A DNA stretch of 64,000 nucleotides from Lichenostomus cassidix (GCA_008360975.2 CM039182.1:88381405-88445404); one strand, 5' to 3'; positions 1 to 11,700 are shown, numbered from the stretch's first letter. Numbers and translations: made by a program. The notes: generated by a model not told the origin, from the letters alone.

Positions 1-605
1 GTTCATTGGCTTCTAGTGAAGATTTGGAGACCATCAAACAGGAAAGTAGCTTGTTCAAAACAGAAAAGAGAAGAAGTTTGTTCTGAAATGCATAGTCAAA
101 TATGGCACTGATTGCCACAGGACACTACTAACATTAGTCTCATGAAATCAAGAAAGGTAGAAGAACTCATGGTAGAAGAGTCCATCTAGAGCAGTTATGT
201 TCAAGGTTCATTTTTCCAGCTCAGGAAACCTTTGACTTCCAGATCTCAAACCACTGGAAGCCCTCAGCTACATGATCTCTAGACTCCAGGAATCCCTTGT
301 TTGTTTCTCCAAAAGCTGCAGACTTTTTAGTCTTATCTAAGAATGAAAAGTTTGATTTTGTTTGGACTAAATGGGTTCTACATGTGACCTAGTGTGAGCA
401 TTCTTCTAATCTTAACAAAATGTTTATCAAATATTTCCTTATCTATCTTGGGTCAAAGGAGCATGACTTGTGCTGACTCTTCTTTCTGCTATTTCAGGGC
501 CTTATTTTGCACTCCTGGTCTGTGAAGAAGCAAAATTGTCCCTAAAGAATATCTCATCCTTCTCACTCGTCAAGTATATAGCAGTCTTCCTTCTGGGTTT
601 TTTTT

Positions 606-645
606 GTTTGTTTTGTTTTGTTTTGTTTTGTTTTGTTTTGTTTTG
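606..645. repeat. (TTTTG)n microsatellite
   Basis: About eight units of TTTTG run in tandem, followed by a few TTG units up to about 654. Such pentamers often grow from the tail of a retrotransposon, but no element is visible beside it. The open frames that cross it (470-673 and 618-818) are Phe/Cys/Leu strings made by the repeat and are not genes. Confidence 0.9.
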
Positions 646-1559
646 TTGTTGTTGCCAGATATCATGTAAGTAATATCAAAGGAGAAAACTGGGGAGGCAC
701 ACAAGGCAATAAATTTTTTGTGGGGCAAGAGTTTTACTCATCCTTCCTCCACCACAGAAACAAGAAAAAAAAAGATGTAGAGGAGAGGCTAACATTTAGA
801 ACAATCCTTAAATTGTGATTCCCAGAATTATGGTTTCCTTTGACTGTGTGTTCAAGCTTATTGAAAGGAAGTGAGAAATCCTCTATTCAAAATGAAAAAT
901 TCCATGGAAGATATTATTTCTGTGAGTGGCAGAATAGAAGCAATGGGGAGAGAAAGTGAAAAAGAGAAAAAAAAGCCCAACCCCAGGACTGCATGGTAAA
1001 ATTACATGAAATCATATGAAGTTTATTTTGTCTGACACCTATTAATCCACAGAAATTTTGCATGCTGATTCCCTAGGCTGTAACTTTGTAGTCACTCTGC
1101 TACTTGGTACCATGGCCAGCTAGCAAAAATGAAAGAAAATCTAAATCATAAATCAGTCTCACAGCTACAGTACTTGGATAAACACAAGGAAAATTAAGGG
1201 TAGGAAGTGTTTTTTCTTGTCCATGCTGGTTAAATTGATTTATATCTGTCTGTCACTGAAACTCTGTTTTAAAACTAATGCTTGTGGCTTCACGTAGAAT
1301 AGTTGATATTCTGACCCACATCCTAAGGGCCTCCTTCAGTCCTGAGCAAACAGAAATAAAAATGACCCCAGGAGCTAGCAGCCTCCACTGAGGTGGTGAA
1401 TCAATGACATCTTCTTTGTCCAATTCCCTTTTTAAAAAAAAAAACAAAGAACAACAACCAACCAAAAAAAAAACCCAAATATTTGAAGGATTTTTTTTTT
1501 TCATTTTAGTTGGAGTTTTCTGTTCATTTGTTTTCTTGCATTTTTAAAATAATTATTGG

Positions 1560-2080
1560 GGAAAAATTATTCTACTTCTTCCCCTTTTGAATGTTGCTGA
1601 TGTACCAGGTTCTTTCCAGGCTCCAATAACAGGCCACTACAATATAACTGGCTGGGCTTGGCTGCCAATCTATAATGTTCTTGGCCATGATTAATCTGAT
1701 AAATAATAAATATATCAATCTAGTCTTTTAGACAAGGACAAATTCTTACCAGCGGGGAGGCACGAGGCCTCTTTTACAGCTGCCTGTAGTGCTGGAATTA
1801 ATTATTTAATGCTTAATTCTTCAGGAAATGAGAAAGTTTTGATTAATGTTGTCCAGTGTCATTTCTTGCTTGTTTGATATGTGTCAGATAATTTTTCCTC
1901 GGCAGTCGCTCTGAAGAAGCCAGAGGCTACTGTCACTGGGATCAGACACTGAATTTCTAGAGATTAATTGAAGTGAAAATTTAGAGAAATGCACCATAAG
2001 TGCTTGCCCAAGATAACCTTTCACAGGCTAAATTTAGCTTCCTTTGGTAATGTTAGCCTCCTATTGCCCTAGTGTAAAAC
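1560..2080. promoter_or_regulatory. Candidate conserved non-coding element with homeodomain sites
   Basis: This 0.5 kb block differs from its surroundings: it has few long A/T runs, several CpGs (for example in the segments around 1750-1770 and 1898-1910) and a high density of homeodomain-type motifs. TGATTAAT, a Hox/Pbx-type composite site, occurs at 1688-1695 and 1840-1847. TAATTA is at 1799-1804 and TTAATTG at 1964-1970. Such a mix is typical of developmental enhancers in vertebrate gene deserts. That role is inferred from motifs alone; short AT-rich motifs also occur by chance in AT-rich DNA. Confidence 0.35.
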
Positions 2081-2879
2081 ATTTATTTTTAATGCTGTGA
2101 GAAACCTATTTTGTTTCTTTGATTTTTTTCTCATTTTTTCTTTTTAACTCCATGTACATCTGCATGATTAAAATATTTAAGACTTGATTCTTCTCCGATT
2201 TACCTCACACTAATTCTACAGCTTCCATGGAAACCAATATGGTGTTTATTGGTTTATTACAGAAGGGGATATGTCGCTAGAATTGAGCCATAAAATTAGC
2301 ACTAGTTAAGCCAGGTATCAGCATTACCTGAAGCTTGTGTTAGCTCTAGCTCTGCAACAGACTCAGTCTGAGTGCTAGGAGCTTGTTCCTCTTGCTCTTT
2401 GTGCTGAGGTGATTCAACTAGGAGTGTAGTTAGTCTTGACAGAGGACTTCTATCAAGGCAGACAACAGTTGTGACTGCTGTGAGCGCTAAGATAAAGGGC
2501 CCCAAGCAGCTTCTGGTACTGAACATCCATGTGGTTGTTTTCTCTGTAGCTCTGCACCGTCCAAAACTGATGGTTTTTTTTCTGTATTGGTCTTTTCCAG
2601 TGTTTATTTCCATTACTGTCTGGGCTAGTAAAGAAGGGCTGTATTCTACTCTCAAGCCTACTTTATTGCTCTTTAAAATCCTGGAAGTGCTTGTGTGTAT
2701 TACATCCTTTCAAGATGAGTTTGTTTAAATGTTAACACAGTTTAGCAGATTTTCCTCTGACAAAAATATAGTCCCATGAAGTGAGTATATTTCTCTAAAA
2801 GATAACAATCCTGGGCTAATTTGGCTGGCATTGTGTACTTATGGTGTATGATTATGGCCCATCATCATCTTGTGTTAGT

Positions 2880-3452
2880 GATAAAACATCTGCACCCTGT
2901 GCTCAGCATTTCTGAGGCCATGCCTGCAGTGCTGTGTCCAGTTCTGGGCTCCACCATACTAGAGAGGTGTGGACATACTGGAGAGAGTTCAACAAAAGGC
3001 CACTATGACATGATTAAGGGACTGCAGCATCTGTCATGTGAGGAGAGGCTGAGAGAGCTGGGACTGTTCAGCCTGGAAAAGAGAGGGCTCCAGGCTCATC
3101 AGTGTATATAAATATCTAAAGGGAGGGTGCAAAAAGGATGGAGAAAATATCTTTTTAGGGATGCCCAGTGGCAGGACAAGAGGTGATTGGTGCAAACTGA
3201 AACACAACAGGCTCTGTGTGAATGCAAGGAAAGAGGTTTTTACTGTCAGGGTGGCCAAGCATAGGCACAGGTTGCCCAGAAAGGCTGTGAAATCTCCATC
3301 CTTGGAGATACTGAAAAACTGTCTAAACATGGTCTTGGAAAACTGACTTTATGTGGCCCTGCTTGAGCAAGGAGATTGGACCAGCTGATTTCCAGTGGTC
3401 CCTTCCCACCTCAACCATGCTGTGAACCAGTCTGTGAACTATTTCTATGACC
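2880..3452 (+). mobile_element. CR1 non-LTR retrotransposon, 5'-truncated 3' end
   Basis: This is the 3' end of a CR1 LINE, the dominant retrotransposon family of birds. Hallmark segments appear in the expected order: a stretch like the C-terminal ORF2 coding end (about 2895-2960), the box with GAGGAGAGGCTGAGAGAGCTGG followed by a segment like 'ttcagcctggaaaagag' (about 3039-3086), the pair of segments around the conserved 'ggttgcccagaaaggctgtg' (3270-3289), and a terminal segment with 'ggtcccttcccacctcaacc' (about 3398-3417) just before the element's end. The copy is 5'-truncated, as most CR1 copies are. It has many substitutions and small indels, so it is old and inactive. The open frames over it (2821-3111, 3034-3330, 3161-3346) are remnants or antisense shadows. 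The usual short terminal octamer repeats are degraded. Confidence 0.92.
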
Positions 3453-4559
3453 TGACTTCTTCCTAATTTATTACAGAAACCAGTTTTTGTTATGATTTAA
3501 GAGTTTTCATTAGTGATTCTGGGGTGATTTCATGAGCTCACTTGTCCACCCAGGTGCTGCAGCATTTAGATCTAAGGGCTAGGACAGAGGAGTGAAATAT
3601 TTAAAACATGCCATAAATAATCTACATGTTTTTTTTCTAGACATGAAGAGGTATTGAACTGAAATATGACCTAGGAACCTTCACAGCTTTTGGCCAAATG
3701 TGCAAAGCTCTTGTATCTGACCTGGCAGGGGAAAGAAACAAACTTTAGAACTGGAAAACCTGTCTAGGAAAAAAAAAAAGGTTTTAAACTGTGTATTGTT
3801 CTTCCTTTTATTCCAGAAAGAATAACTGTTCTATTAAAATTCTAACTTAAGGCTAAAATGTTTAAAATCTTACTGAATTTTGTTTCTTTTATTTTAGTTT
3901 TGTTTTGAATATCAGCTGTTTGAAGCTCTACAAGAGTTAGAAATCTTAGATTTGCAGCTAGATTACAAAGTAGGTGATGGAATTGTAAACATATGATTAA
4001 TTGCATAAGGTTTTGAAAAATACATTTACCAGTTCTTCCAGTTATCACATGGGAATCATGCACATGTGCACATGCACACAGAGACTTGTCCACATTGAGT
4101 ATAAACAATTTATATGAGGAGAGACCCTTTAAACAGGGTTTCAAGACGTGAAGGGATATAAATAATCAATTTTCCTAATATCTAAATATAGCTTGAACAT
4201 TTGAAATGCAGATAATGTCAGGAAATACCATCATAAAAAACCTCTTTGCATTTTTCTGACTTCTTATCAAGGGAATCTGGCATTTTATTTCACTTGTTAT
4301 CCAAACAAAACAAAAAATTGGCTTGAGCTAATAAAATATGAACATGAAAAACTACAAAAAGTTTAACTAATTCTCGACTCACTAAAAAAAAACGACAGAA
4401 AACCACCCTGAAAACTAACTAACCTAAGCTAATGCAAGGCACAAGAGAAAGGTTTTACAATGTGTGAATGTAACTTCAAAAGTTGAATTTGTTTAGGGAA
4501 TTTGTATTTTCTGCTTCTTTCTTCAGGAACCTATTTGCATTTTAAATAATTAAAGCATT

Positions 4560-5130
4560 AAAACTGAAAAATTTATAAATGAGAGCTGCGAAGAGAATCC
4601 TGCTTGGCAGACAATAGAAAAGAAATTATTACCCTGCTAGGTTTGCTTTAATGTCATATCTGTCACTCTCCCCAAGGTAGGTTCATTACCATACCAAGTG
4701 CACCTCCTGCCACCACCTCCCCCATGCACACACTCTTTTTCTTCCACTCCCTGCCACTTAAGGACTCTGGATCTCTAGGGGACTTTGATCTCATTGTACA
4801 CACTAACCCAAACAGAACCTCTGCTGTTCTCAATAATTTTTTCTTAAAAAAAAAAAAAAAAGAGAGAGAGAGAGAGAGAGAAGCATGGGGGGGAGGGGAG
4901 TGAATTTGTGTGAAGAGTGACAGAACGCTTTGTCCGGCGCAGCTTTGGCTGGTTGTAACAAGCGTCAGGACATTAGAAGCAACAAAAGCTGGATTGGCAG
5001 TATCATCAATCACAGCTCTGACAGTCGACTTCAGTTTGTTTGTTCCACTCTGCATAATAAGTGATTGGATCAGGTTTAATTAGATATTGGGTAATCAATC
5101 ATTGCCAACAAGGCAACCCAGCTTGGGATC
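4560..5130. promoter_or_regulatory. Candidate conserved non-coding element with paired Hox/Pbx-type sites
   Basis: The core at about 4915-5130 keeps several CpGs (near 4926-4939, 4961 and 5024), which methylated vertebrate DNA normally loses, and is flanked by purine-rich simple sequence. Two exact copies of ATCAATCA, the reverse complement of the Hox/Pbx composite TGATTGAT, lie at 5005-5012 and 5094-5101. A related TGATTGGAT sits at 5062-5070 and a TTTAATTAGA segment near 5076-5085. This arrangement resembles Hox/Pbx-responsive enhancers. Function is inferred from motifs only, and the 130-codon frame crossing it on the minus strand (4663-5055) passes through a poly-purine tract and looks non-coding. 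Confidence 0.4.
4846..4880. repeat. A-run followed by (AG)n microsatellite
   Basis: About sixteen A residues lead straight into ten AG units. No retrotransposon body is recognisable on either side, so this is listed as simple sequence rather than as a SINE or processed-gene tail. Confidence 0.9.
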
Positions 5131-5428
5131 TAGATGCTGCAAAGGGGGGGGGAAGAAAAGCAAATCTCGTCCAGGGTGCATAAATACTCAAACGTATAAG
5201 CACATAGGGTGAAGCTTCAGAGGAAAGGTATAAAGATGTCTGCAAGATGGCACATAATAGAATAGTTCACATCTGTACTACTTGTTACCAGACATCTGCA
5301 GTTTGACATTTTACTTTTGCTGCATAATTACTTTTCAATATAATATAATATACTGACCTGAGGGAGCAAGACAAAGCAATTAAATTATGCATAAGATCCT
5401 TTCCTCCCCAGTCCTTACCAAAAAGACC

Positions 5429-5460
5429 AAAAAAAAAAAAAAGAAAAAAAAAAGAGAGAG
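5429..5460. repeat. A-rich low-complexity tract
   Basis: An A-rich run interrupted by single G residues ends in a short (GA)n stretch. The Phe-rich minus-strand frames at 5285-5467 and 5380-5574 are produced by this tract and are not counted as genes. Confidence 0.85.
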
Positions 5461-7239
5461 AAAACAAGAATAGGAATTAGCATTCTTATGGTTCTTATGG
5501 CTATTTGAAGAGAAGGACAGAAAACTCTTCCTCCTGCCTGTTATGATGACGAGTCCCCCTGCCTTCCTTGTCAAATCAGCTACTCTGAATTGAGATTACA
5601 TTAAATTATTTTTTCTATCTTATTTTGCAATGTGTACCTATAGATTAAGGCCCACGAAATGAAGTAAAAGGAGTGATAGATGGAGCAAATTAATCCCATT
5701 AAATTTAATTAATCCCATAAATTGAGAGAAAGTTGAAAAGAAATTCTTCTAGAAGACCCAAAGGGAAGTGCACCTGCATTTTTTATAAACCCATAATGCT
5801 GATATAAGTTAACACAGGATAATATGTATCACTAATTAACAAGGATTGCCTTATCAGAGGCCATTTTAATGTGTAAGGTAGGGCATGCATAAGGCAGGTG
5901 GGAGTATGTGATGCCTGACTGCTGTGTTCTGCTGCCTGACAATGCCCAGTTCAGTAGTGGACTCCTTACATTCCTATATAATGTGTGGGGAGAGCTCTGT
6001 AAGGAAGTAGGGTCACAGAAGCTGCCAAGCTGAGAGAAGAGTCACTCCCATTCAGAAGCAGCAGGGAATGCCAAGATTCAAACTGCACAAAACTTCAGTG
6101 GAACCAGGACAAGCATCCTCCTCACTGGTATCTACTGTTGTATTCAGGTGTCTTTTAGGAATTTGGTGGGTCTGCACCACAGAGTACAATGCTGCAAGGA
6201 GAGAGATTGGTCAGGGATTAAAATCACTGCCCTGATAAGGACCAGGAAGGATTGTCCCCTATGTCTACTACAAACTAGATGAAAGTTTCAGCTGACAGTG
6301 GTTTAAAAGGTTGTTTTTTTAGTTTATCTGATCTGGTACTTGTGTTGAGACAGACGAGCACCTCAAAGATGTGTATGGCCTCAGTATAGGCAAGACACTG
6401 TGTTAGGTAAATACTGTCAGAGGAAAATGATCATACCGAAAGGACCAGTCTGTTTACAGGATGTGACAGTAAATTCTGTCCTTTAGACCTTAGCCTACTG
6501 GGGGCTCATGACTAAGACCTCAGGTAGCAAAAGAGCCTGCTTGCTTTTTCCTTTCCACAGATGTCATTGCCAAAGTCTTTGACTTTGCAGTAGAAGTGGA
6601 GAACATGGTCAGACATGGTACCCCTCTGTCTAAAATGTATTAATTTGGAGAAAAGAATTCAAGTTTTACTGATAAAAAAAAACCCAAAACCACCCAAATT
6701 TACAACCAAGAATGGGCATGTACAAGCAACCTATTTGATTAAAGCATGTTAGATTTGTAGCCTGGAATTTGCAGGTGTTTTCCAGTAGGTGTGGGAAAAG
6801 TATCTGACCTTTTGCATCATGAATCTGGTTTTAAAAAGGAAGGAAAAGGAAGAAGAAAGAAAAGGAAATCTATGATAAAGATTTTTCTCTGCTCAGCTGT
6901 GATGTGCTACATTGAACAATGTTTCATGTTTGACACACACTTTAACCTGACACCAGTGTAGCGATAGCCTGAGTATTTTGTCCACTAGAGAAAGCTTTTA
7001 TCTTGATTTGTTGTGTTATGTATTGCACGTTTTATGATGTATCTGGATCAGCTGCCATGATTCCTAGACCTGGGAGTAGCCATCAAATTATCAGAGTCAG
7101 CCATCATGTCATTCTAAAGAGATAGTCTCCCCTGGCTCCTCTTCAGTCTCCTCAGCTGCAAATCGGGGATGGGCTGAGCTTTTCTCAGAGATGCTGAATG
7201 TCAAATTTATTTGTCTTCTGTGACTAGTGAGATTGGACT

Positions 7240-7260
7240 ACTCTGTAAAATTTACAGAGT
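7240..7260. repeat. 21-bp inverted repeat
   Basis: Two perfect 10-bp arms beginning ACTCTGTAAA flank a single A, giving an odd-length palindrome. It could bind a dimeric factor or be chance; nothing nearby settles this. No U-run or gene end suggests a terminator. Confidence 0.6.
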
Positions 7261-8627
7261 GACTATCTAACCAAGACCCCTCTTATTCTGCTTCTCTTGA
7301 TTCTCTTCAAACTCACCAGGTTTGAAGATGGAAGCAGTGGTGTTTCTAGTCTGCTCTGCTTTTATTGCAGGGTGCCTTTATATCTGATGCAGCTGCCATA
7401 TTCTGAATCTACAGATTCCAGCAAAGTAGACAGGTTTGATTTGAAGCTATGAAAAAATAGGAAGATAATAATTCTGATCATTGAGTGATGGCTTACAGCA
7501 GTGTTTCATTTTTGTCAAACACAGCCTGTTTTCATTTTTGTGGCCTATATTTGTATTTCCCACAAAAGAGGCAACAAAAACCTTGAAATATGCCCTTGCC
7601 CTTTGCCAGAAAAAGGGCCTGTATATTTGTTAGGACTGTAGTTTTTATTGGCAGGTAGGACACAACCTAGGAAGGGAGTACTCTGCTGCACTCGTCCCCT
7701 GCTCCGGCACACCATCAGTTGCATCTCTCTCAAGTCCCAGAGGGTGTCTGACCTCCAGCATGACCAAAGCCTTGCAGAAAAACTGTCCAGCCACTCTGCC
7801 CACCCCACTGAGAATGTGGTTTGCTCATTCGTGGCATGGTAGCTAGTTGAGGATGTACATATACAGTACTATGTCTACATGAAACTTAAAAATCACTTGT
7901 CTAAATACCTGATAATTTTCACGAAGTCACTTAATTATAACCAAAAATAAATAAAAGACCTATGAGTGATTTTAGTACTGACATTTATGTTTCAGTCTGA
8001 ATTCCAAATTTTGTTTAAATACAGATGCTCATTAATTGCCCTCAGTTGCCTAGTTGTGTCAGAATATTAAAGCAGAACATTTCAGTAGCTTTGAAATAAA
8101 TGTGGTTTTTTTCATAAAATTATTTGTAGATGGGTTTACACAAACCAAGTTTTCATGTACAAGTAGGTTTTCACAACTGTTCATGTGAAGAGCTACCTTT
8201 CCAAACCTGGAATTTTTTTTCAGAGTTTTACATTACTTGGAAACGTGGTGGAGATGAAGAGGAAGTGTGTTGAGAGTTCCAGTGCAATCTGCTTGGCAGT
8301 TCTGGAAATCTTTGAGTACATTGTGACATGAAATCACTTACCAAAGTGTTTGGGAGCTATAGACCCTGGGAATTTAGGCTGTAGATCCTTCACCAGGCTG
8401 CCACTCAGGCTTCTGAGGAGTCAAATGGATGAGCAGGCATGAGACCAGAATGAATTGGGTTGTAACCTCATCTAATTCAAACCTTCTCTATGAAATACTT
8501 GTGCTGTAATCAGTCCAAGATCAGTCAGCCAAAGGGAAACAGAGTCTTTTGAACAGCTTTTCAAAAGCTCGTTTTGTTATCACCAGCATTACTACTGGTG
8601 CAACAAGTACTGTGCCATTTGTGTCCC

Positions 8628-8710
8628 AAGGCTCCAACAAAGACCAGTGACCCATTTCGCTAGGCTCGAGGCAGATCTGCTAGGGCACAGTCTGCCTCTT
8701 TCACAGCAAC
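8628..8710 (+). mobile_element. Ancient CR1/L3-like repeat relic
   Basis: A short stretch resembles a motif I know from the 3' region of old amniote CR1/L3-type LINEs, common in turtles. The line-up includes AAGGCTCCAAC (8628-8638), where the family has AGGCCCCAACT; CCCATTTCGCTAGG (8651-8664), where it has CCCATTGTGCTAGG; and CACAGTCTGCC (8686-8696), where it has a motif like ACAGTCCCTGCC. Spacing fits, but divergence is high. If correct, this is a remnant far older than the other CR1 copies here. The identification is from memory of the motif, not from an alignment. Confidence 0.45.
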
Positions 8711-11700
8711 TTTGTTGGAGTTCATGTACAGTACCACAGATAATTGGGTCTCTAATCCATCTGTTAACTGTTCAAGTTCACATGACTTCACTTTATTCAG
8801 AAATTCTGTGACAAAATAGTCTGTTAGCTCATCTTAGATTCCCTTTATTCCCTGACACTGCATAGAGAAGGCTTCTTTTTTCTCTTCTTGCTGCTCCACT
8901 GCAAGTAATCATACAGTATGTGAAAGGAGATCTGCCCACAAATTCCTCTGATTCTTATTCCTTTGCCCTGAAAAGGACTTTTGCAGCAGTAAACTCGGAA
9001 ATGGCGCTTTACTTGACATTTCTCTGGCAATATCTTCTTAGAAAGCTTGGGAAAAAACCCATTCATGCAAGGTTTCCTGATAGCTGGCATCATTGTTTTA
9101 GTGAGAGGAGGGATTAAACAGAGTATGGACAAAACTGTGAGTGCTTGCTTGTTAGAAAACAAAACTACATTTGGGGAAAAATATTTTCATAATTCATCTG
9201 CTAATTGAGTCAAGTTAGATGCTATTTGATTTATAACATCCTTGCTTTCATAGTGAAATTCAGCTTTCGGTCTACAGTGTTTCATAAGAAGATTTTGCCA
9301 TGATCTTGTTAATAAAATCATGATCATTTCACAGTAGTTGAAAAACAAGTCAGAGGGGGTGTTGTTGTTTGTCAAATTCTTGTATCTCCTGCCTGGCTTT
9401 CTTCAGCAAAGACCTTTCTTGAGCACTGTACTTTATTTTGCAGTGCAGTATTTGTGATCCCCAGCATACAAGATTTTTGTGATCCCCTGAACTACCTTTT
9501 TCCTATTTGCATTTATATATGTCTTGCCTATGTACAAATCCAGAAAAAAATAACCTGAGCATTGGCAAAGTGTACACTTCCAAGAGATCCCCACTTTTAA
9601 AGTCTTCCCTCTGGACCATATGGTTTAAAGATATCTCTGACTGTCCTCAGAGCTCATTTTCTTTAATCCTGGATTAGCCTTGTTGCACTTCTTTACCTTT
9701 TCAAGTACTGCAAAGTCTTTCCCCCACCCCGCCACCTCCCCCACAATGCATAAGGAGAAAAGAGCATAATGTTCAAAATGATTTAAATTTTGACCAAAGA
9801 AATTCATAATCTCAGAATATCCTCCCTGGATTTCTAAACTTGCATAACATTTCACTGGCCCATGCAGGAAAATTATTTTTCTACATCTTGATATTTTTAG
9901 AAAGAAGATTACAATTGTACCAGGGTCTTTAAAGTATCTGCATCAGTCTCATCTTTTTTGAATATTCTTGAATAAAAAATGGATTTATGTCCATTGGCCA
10001 TGTAGACAAACAGTTGCATTTAATTTGTTAAAACAGACATTTGCTAATTGTAATCAGTGGTCACTGGTAACAAGTTGTAGAAGATGTAGGTGTAATGCTC
10101 AAAAGCCACTTGGTTATTTTCAGAGATGATAGCCAAGCAAGGTCTCTAACAAGAGAACAAGTGTTACTTGTTTGGGATCAAGGGAAAAAAGATACATAAT
10201 TATGTACTAAAGGGGCTTCAAATGGAGAAGCTATGTTATATAATTCTTTGTCAATGTCATATATATTAAATGGAATTTCTGAGTTTTTATATTCCCTTTT
10301 CTAATCTAGAATAGTAACGAGAGGATTAAAGATTGCTTCCATAAATCCTACTTCTTACACTGACTTGAAAAATACCATTTAAAAAAGCATTCATCTTTTC
10401 CCTAAAAGTGCAGTATTGCTGAATGACACTCAAATATTAACAAGCAACACTTTCAAATTATGTGGCTCCAGCTTAATAATAAAGACCTTCACATCATGAA
10501 AAATCACTGGCAAAACAGCAATTGCACTTTTTCAAAACCATTAAAATAACTTTGTCTGCAGTGATGGTGATGGCTTAAGCAATTACTTTTTAATGGAAGA
10601 TTGTAAACACCTGCCAGAATCCTTCATATTGGTGGTTTCTTAGCAGTGAACACTCTCTCGGAAACAACTATTATGCTCTTTAAAAAAAAAAAAACAAAAC
10701 CACCAAAACATCACCCTCCCTCCCCTGAGCTAAAATAACAGTATTTAGACCAAATGGAAAAATCATGGAAGAAAAAAACTCCACCGAAAAACACTCACAT
10801 GTAACACACTGAACCTGTGTTCATGTCTGCTGTTATCTGTGCATATGAAAATACATTCAGTATTTATAAATGTTTTAATGTCTTGGCATGTTTACACTGA
10901 TTTTGGTAAGTATTGCCTCATAAAGTGAATGGTTTCCTTGTTAACTCTCGCCTCTGTGCATTGGAACCTGCTGGACATGATTTTGTGTTGCTAGAGAGGA
11001 GAGCAGGGCTCCAAGGCATAGGTAAGGGGGCTAGAGAGAGATGTGAAAAAGAAGCTGGGTGAGATTTTGCACTCTTGCCACCAAACCAGCAGCCGGCGTA
11101 GATGAGACAGCATTACAAGTTTAGAACAGCTGCCAACTAATGTTTGATCAGGGATAAAATATGCCGAGGTGACAACATCTTTATCCCCTGCATTTCAGGG
11201 ACTATCATTAAAAATGCAGCAAGGCTCATACAGGCCCAGAAGGTCCTATGTTCTCTCAAGATACAAGGGAGAGAGACAAGTTCACAAGATGTCAAGAACA
11301 ATATCCATTTGTGTTTACTATGCAAACCCGCTGAGTAACCTTTCTATTCATGTTTGTACTAAGGACCACTGAGAATTTAGGGGGGAAAAAGGACTGCTTA
11401 GAATGAGAGGGGCGAGGCAGCTGTGGAGGAAAAAATGTGTGTTTGGGATGTGGAAAGATGTCACTGCACAGCTAAATGGCTTCTCTGGGGGGAAAAAAAT
11501 AAAGAAGAAACACAAGATTAAAAGATGTGTACATTTACACAGAAACCCAGCTAGAAAAGCTGCAGCACGGCTACAAGTTAGTGTCCACAGCCCCTCTCCT
11601 CCTCCCCTTTTAATAATATATTGATGTAAGCAGCTTGCGCATGCCAAACAAATTCTCTACATAAAAAGTCAACTGTCGGAAGGAGGCTCATCAATCTGGC

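Larger units (their letters stand above)
1..2879. other. Non-coding stretch, first 2.9 kb
   Basis: I see no supported gene here. The stretch is AT-rich unique sequence with a (TTTTG)n microsatellite near 606-645, A- and T-runs at about 1433-1501, and an enhancer-like block at 1560-2080 (listed separately). A 117-codon minus-strand open frame at 2302-2655 ends beside a splice-donor-like GTAATG and is discussed as a finding, but it shows no domain I recognise. A pyrimidine tract ending in CAG at 497 and a GTAAGT at 665-670 could bound a non-coding exon; this is weak. Confidence 0.6.
3453..8574. other. Non-coding stretch 3.5-8.6 kb
   Basis: No gene is supported. The stretch holds a candidate regulatory block at 4560-5130, an A-run with (AG)n at 4846-4880, an A-rich tract at 5429-5460, an imperfect direct repeat of an AATTAATCCCAT motif near 5688-5718, and a 21-bp near-perfect inverted repeat at 7240-7260. 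At 6561-6643 a short open segment follows a well-formed splice acceptor and is described as a finding. The overlapping frames at 7545-7842 on both strands show no domain I know. Confidence 0.6.

Noticed and set aside
2821..3346. Open frames at 2821-3111, 3034-3330 and 3161-3346 as genes
   Set aside because: They lie within the CR1 3' end; two run in its sense orientation and one antisense, and none encodes an intact domain.
4663..5055. 130-codon minus-strand frame
   Set aside because: It crosses an (AG)n/A-run that yields Ser-Leu and Phe-Lys strings, and its remaining part overlaps a CpG-retaining block that looks regulatory. No domain is recognised.
5285..5574. Phe-rich minus-strand frames that look like membrane proteins
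   Set aside because: The Phe runs come from the complement of an A-rich tract; there is no other protein-like feature.
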